NCBI RefSeq assembly: GCF_014332515.1
Contig: NZ_VFSD01000015.1
Location: 62,001 to 126,000 of the forward strand
Origin: Pontibacter beigongshangensis
GTDB taxonomy: Bacteria; Bacteroidota; Bacteroidia; Cytophagales; Hymenobacteraceae
Length of the DNA: 64,000 bases
Direction: 5' to 3'
The notes under the pieces were generated by a model that was not told the DNA's origin, searched no databases, and saw nothing but the letters and a program-made list of their open reading frames with translations. Position numbers and translations under genes: made by a program. Below, piece by piece: positions 61,282-64,000 of the stretch (the stretch's first letter is position 1; the number at the start of each line of letters is the position of its first letter).

Positions 61282-61407
61282 TTGGTCTGCATCTTTGACT
61301 CAAGCCTGCTATAGCCGCTCCTTCCGCTACTCTGGCAGCGAGGTTCGCCGGGAGGCTAGTTCCTAAGCGTCATCGGTAACTATGCCCGGCAAAAGCTTAT
61401 GGCGCTA

Positions 61408-61428
61408 GTACGGGCTTGTAGTGCGTAC
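61408..61428. repeat. REP-like hairpin
   Basis: GTACGGGC (61408-61415), loop TTGTA, then GTGCGTAC; outer GTACG/CGTAC pair exactly. Same loop as the hairpin at 33442. Confidence 0.55.
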
Positions 61429-61457
61429 TCAATGTCACCCTATCCGGGCAAAATTCC

Positions 61458-61487
61458 TTCGGAGGGCCATTTTTCATTAGAATAATT
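61458..61487 (-). repeat. Dispersed intergenic repeat, copy 21
   Basis: Reverse copy: TTCGGAGGGCCATTTTTCATT then AGAATAATT. About 100 bases upstream of the SNF2 helicase start; no CAG tail. Confidence 0.84.
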
Positions 61488-61585
61488 GCCCTCTGCACCC
61501 TATAAAACGCTATGGAGTATACTTCGGTATGGAAAGATAATAAACACAGACATCATTTTGAATTTCTAAATTTTCGTAGCAGATC

Positions 61586-64000
61586 ATGGCAAAATACGGC
61601 AAAACCTTCTGGGGGAAAGAGTGGCTCAATGCGCTGAAGAACATCGACTATGGCAACCGCCTGCCACGTGGCAGCAGCTACGCCACCAAAGGAGCCGTAA
61701 AATCCATCGACATAAAGGGCAACCAGATAGTGGCGCAGGTGCAGGGGTCAAGGCCGAAGCCGTATAAAGTCAACATTACCGTTCCGGCTTTTACAAATGG
61801 GCAGAAAGAGGACCTGACGGAGCTGCTGGCATCGAACCCGGCCTGGCTGGCTGGGCTGCTGAACCGCCAGCTGCCTCCTGAACTGTTGGAGCAGGCGAAG
61901 AACCAGTACATCGATATTTTCCCGAGGGAATGGAGCGATTTTGAGATGAACTGCTCCTGCCCCGACTGGGCCGTGCCCTGCAAGCACCTGGCGGCTGTCG
62001 TGTACATTATCGCCAACGAAATAGACCTGAACCCCATGCTGGTGCTGCAACTGCACAACTACGATGCCGTGGCCGCCCTCAAAGACCGGCAGGTAGACAT
62101 CAGCCAGAACCTCACGGAGCCGGTGGAGGCCCTGCACGACCACCTGCACCCTTACAAACCGCAGCCGCTGGAGGTGCCGGAAGACATTTTTCAGCAATTT
62201 GACCTCTCGCAGATACCAGTTATTGGCGACAGCTTTCTGCGCCTCCTGCCTGCTGCCACACCCTTCCATACCAGCGACTTTAAAACCATCCTGCTCACGC
62301 ACCTGAAGTACGCCGAAAAAGCCGAGAAAAACCTCTCCTACACCTGGCGCAAAAAACCGGACTGGCACCTGGAAACCTGCCTGGAAGCGACCGTACTCAC
62401 AGATCACACGCTTGAAATGCCCCGGCTGCAGCTCGTGTATGAGAAAACCACCTCCGTAGTTCCGCTGCTCGATTGGATAAACGAAACCTTGCAAACAGAT
62501 GCGGCTACCCTGGCTGCCTGGCCACCCACGCTGCAGTTGCTGCACGCTTACCTGCGCCTCGCCCTCAAACTGCTGGCACAAACGGCTTTGGTTCCGCACC
62601 TCTACCGCTCCGGCAGCACACACCTGTTGCAGTGGGAGCCGCTGTTGCAGAACGGGCAGGTAAAGCAGGCGCTGCAGCCTTTTGTACAGTACACGCCGCA
62701 GGGGCTGCTGCAGGTACAGAACGGCAAAAGCAGCAGCGTTTTTCCGGAGCAGCAAACGGCTTTGCGCCTCTGCAGCCTCTTTGTTACCAGCATGGTGCAG
62801 GAGGTGGTGCCGCAGAGCAGCCGCTTTAAACCCGACGATTATTTTCAGCAGCTCTTTTTTGGAGAACAGGAGCCGCTGCCGCACCACCTGCAGCCCGACC
62901 ATGTGTTTCCGGCATTGCAGCTGTGGCTCAAGATGCTCCACCTCTCGCAGCGCCAGTGGGTGCCGGTTATCCAGGCCGAAGAAGATTTCCCTGATTTCAG
63001 TTTAACAGTAGCGGTGCGCGATCGGGAAAGTGCTGCGCTGCAGGCACCGGTGCCGCTACACAAGTTCAAGAAAGAGAAGCAGTACCAGCAGCATAAACTC
63101 ACCGTGATCAAAGACCTGATGCTGTTGCAGGAGCACTTCCCCGACATTACGCAAGTGGTGAACAGCGAGGAGAAGAAAGAACTACGCTACGATGGCGAGG
63201 AGTTTGCCGATGTGCTGCTCCGGATGCTGCCCCTCCTGCAGATGCTGGGCATGGAAGTGCTGCTGCCTAAGTCGCTGCGCCACCTGGTGAAGCCACAGGC
63301 ATCGCTGCGCATGTCTACGGGTGGTTCCAAAGAGAAAGTGCGAAGCTGGCTCGACCTGCAGCACCTGCTCGACTATAACTGGCAGGTGGCTGTGGGAGAT
63401 AATAATTTTATCGATCCGAAGGAGTTTCTGAAGCTGGTGAAAGGCAGCAAAGGCATTGTGAAACTGCGCGACGGCTTCATTCACCTGACGCAGGAGGACC
63501 TGGAGAAGCTGATGAAGCAGCTGCAGCATCCACCGGAGTTGAGCAAGCAGGAGGTGATGCGGGTGCTGTTTGCCAACGAATACCAGGGTGTGCCAATTCA
63601 GCTGACAAAAGAGCTGCAGCAGACCCTGGATGAGCTGACCTCCGTAAAAGCCATTGCCCCGCCTGCCGAGCTGCAGGCTAACCTGCGCCCCTACCAGCAA
63701 CGCGGCTACGAGTGGCTCTACAAGAACAGCCGCATCGGGTTTGGCAGCATCCTGGCTGACGACATGGGCCTCGGCAAAACACTGCAGACGATCACGCTGC
63801 TGCTCAAGCTCAAAAAGGAGAACCAGTTAGCCAAAGCCAAGGCGCTGGTGGTGGTGCCAACTACCTTGCTCAGCAACTGGAGCCACGAATTGCAGCGGTT
63901 TGCACCGGACTTGTCGTACAGCATTTACCACGGTCCGAAGCGGAAGCTGGAAAGTTTTGACGGGCGCGATGTGCTGCTCACCTCCTACGGCACCGTGCGG
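61586..64000 (+). CDS. SWIM zinc finger / SNF2-family helicase (partial, runs off the window)
   Basis: ATG at 61586 opens a frame that stays open for 805 codons to the window end. It starts KYGKTFWGKEWLNAL, followed by a SWIM zinc finger with Cys123-x-Cys125 and Cys132-x-His134. A long poorly conserved middle precedes the SNF2 ATPase: RPYQQRGYEWLY (Q-motif region), Walker A DDMGLGKT (725-732), VVVPTTLLSNW (motif Ia) and LLTSYGT at the edge. The DEAH box and C-terminal lobe lie beyond the window. Such proteins remodel nucleoprotein; the exact role in bacteria is unclear. Confidence 0.92.
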   Translation, partial: MAKYGKTFWGKEWLNALKNIDYGNRLPRGSSYATKGAVKSIDIKGNQIVAQVQGSRPKPYKVNITVPAFTNGQKEDLTELLASNPAWLAGLLNRQLPPELLEQAKNQYIDIFPREWSDFEMNCSCPDWAVPCKHLAAVVYIIANEIDLNPMLVLQLHNYDAVAALKDRQVDISQNLTEPVEALHDHLHPYKPQPLEVPEDIFQQFDLSQIPVIGDSFLRLLPAATPFHTSDFKTILLTHLKYAEKAEKNLSYTWRKKPDWHLETCLEATVLTDHTLEMPRLQLVYEKTTSVVPLLDWINETLQTDAATLAAWPPTLQLLHAYLRLALKLLAQTALVPHLYRSGSTHLLQWEPLLQNGQVKQALQPFVQYTPQGLLQVQNGKSSSVFPEQQTALRLCSLFVTSMVQEVVPQSSRFKPDDYFQQLFFGEQEPLPHHLQPDHVFPALQLWLKMLHLSQRQWVPVIQAEEDFPDFSLTVAVRDRESAALQAPVPLHKFKKEKQYQQHKLTVIKDLMLLQEHFPDITQVVNSEEKKELRYDGEEFADVLLRMLPLLQMLGMEVLLPKSLRHLVKPQASLRMSTGGSKEKVRSWLDLQHLLDYNWQVAVGDNNFIDPKEFLKLVKGSKGIVKLRDGFIHLTQEDLEKLMKQLQHPPELSKQEVMRVLFANEYQGVPIQLTKELQQTLDELTSVKAIAPPAELQANLRPYQQRGYEWLYKNSRIGFGSILADDMGLGKTLQTITLLLKLKKENQLAKAKALVVVPTTLLSNWSHELQRFAPDLSYSIYHGPKRKLESFDGRDVLLTSYGTVR

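Larger units (their letters stand above)
61107..61585. other. Intergenic region holding the 31-bp inverted repeat, a REP-like hairpin and another repeat
   Basis: About 480 bases, no gene. Contains copies 19-21 of the dispersed repeat and the hairpin at 61408. Confidence 0.6.

Noticed and set aside
4187..61487. Dispersed repeat as a CRISPR array
   Set aside because: Copies are hundreds to thousands of bases apart, in both orientations, with no regular spacers or cas genes.

Overview
The window looks like chromosome of a gliding, polysaccharide-degrading Bacteroidota, most likely a Cytophagales member of the Pontibacter/Hymenobacteraceae type. Signs are SusC/SusD pairs, a GldH gliding lipoprotein, type IX secretion (T9SS) C-terminal sorting domains, many lipoprotein signal peptides, mid-range GC, and promoter -7 elements of the Bacteroidetes form TAnnTTTG. 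Genus is inferred, not proven.

Layout. 1-5.3 kb: the tail of an unknown gene with a perfect terminator, a carboxypeptidase-regulatory-like protein, a UV damage endonuclease (uvsE), a DUF4112 membrane protein, a small basic lipoprotein, a SASA-type carbohydrate acetylesterase and a polysaccharide deacetylase. 5.5-43.5 kb: a large minus-strand pectin utilisation locus. Its first transcription unit (20.8 down to 5.5 kb) encodes FAS1 lipoprotein, SusC, SusD, FAS1, FAS1, SusC, SusD. Upstream of it lie two GH105 unsaturated (rhamno)galacturonyl hydrolases, a GH31 enzyme, a PL11 rhamnogalacturonan lyase, two PL1 pectate lyases, an unassigned six-hairpin glycosidase and a GH43-like propeller. Together they would cut homogalacturonan and rhamnogalacturonan I at the surface, import oligomers through two SusCD pairs, and remove unsaturated uronates in the periplasm. 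No HTCS, AraC, LacI or sigma/anti-sigma regulator is present in the window.

43.8-55.8 kb: two glycosyltransferases and a flippase (surface polysaccharide), ricT-like PSP1 protein overlapping gldH, a membrane-anchored EEP-fold enzyme, a cold-shock protein, and a divergent 689-residue Gly/Ser/Tyr/Arg-rich disordered protein. 56-64 kb: a DUF4011-like SF1 helicase, a SAM methyltransferase, and the first 805 codons of a SWIM/SNF2 helicase that runs off the window.

Non-coding structure is rich. (1) A dispersed intergenic repeat (at least 21 copies; AATTATTCTAAT followed by an A-run and GGCCCTCCGGAG, then CTG-rich DNA) occurs only between genes; one pair forms a perfect 31-bp inverted repeat. (2) Four pectin-locus transcription units share a tandem TCCTG-N5-TCCTG element placed exactly 19 bp from a TAnnTT -7 element, a candidate regulon operator. 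(3) A 665-bp AT-rich segment at 27 kb has the ends of an integron-like gene cassette without an integrase. (4) Several REP-like hairpins and two AATCCTG arrays are present. No tRNA, rRNA, CRISPR array or transposase gene was seen.
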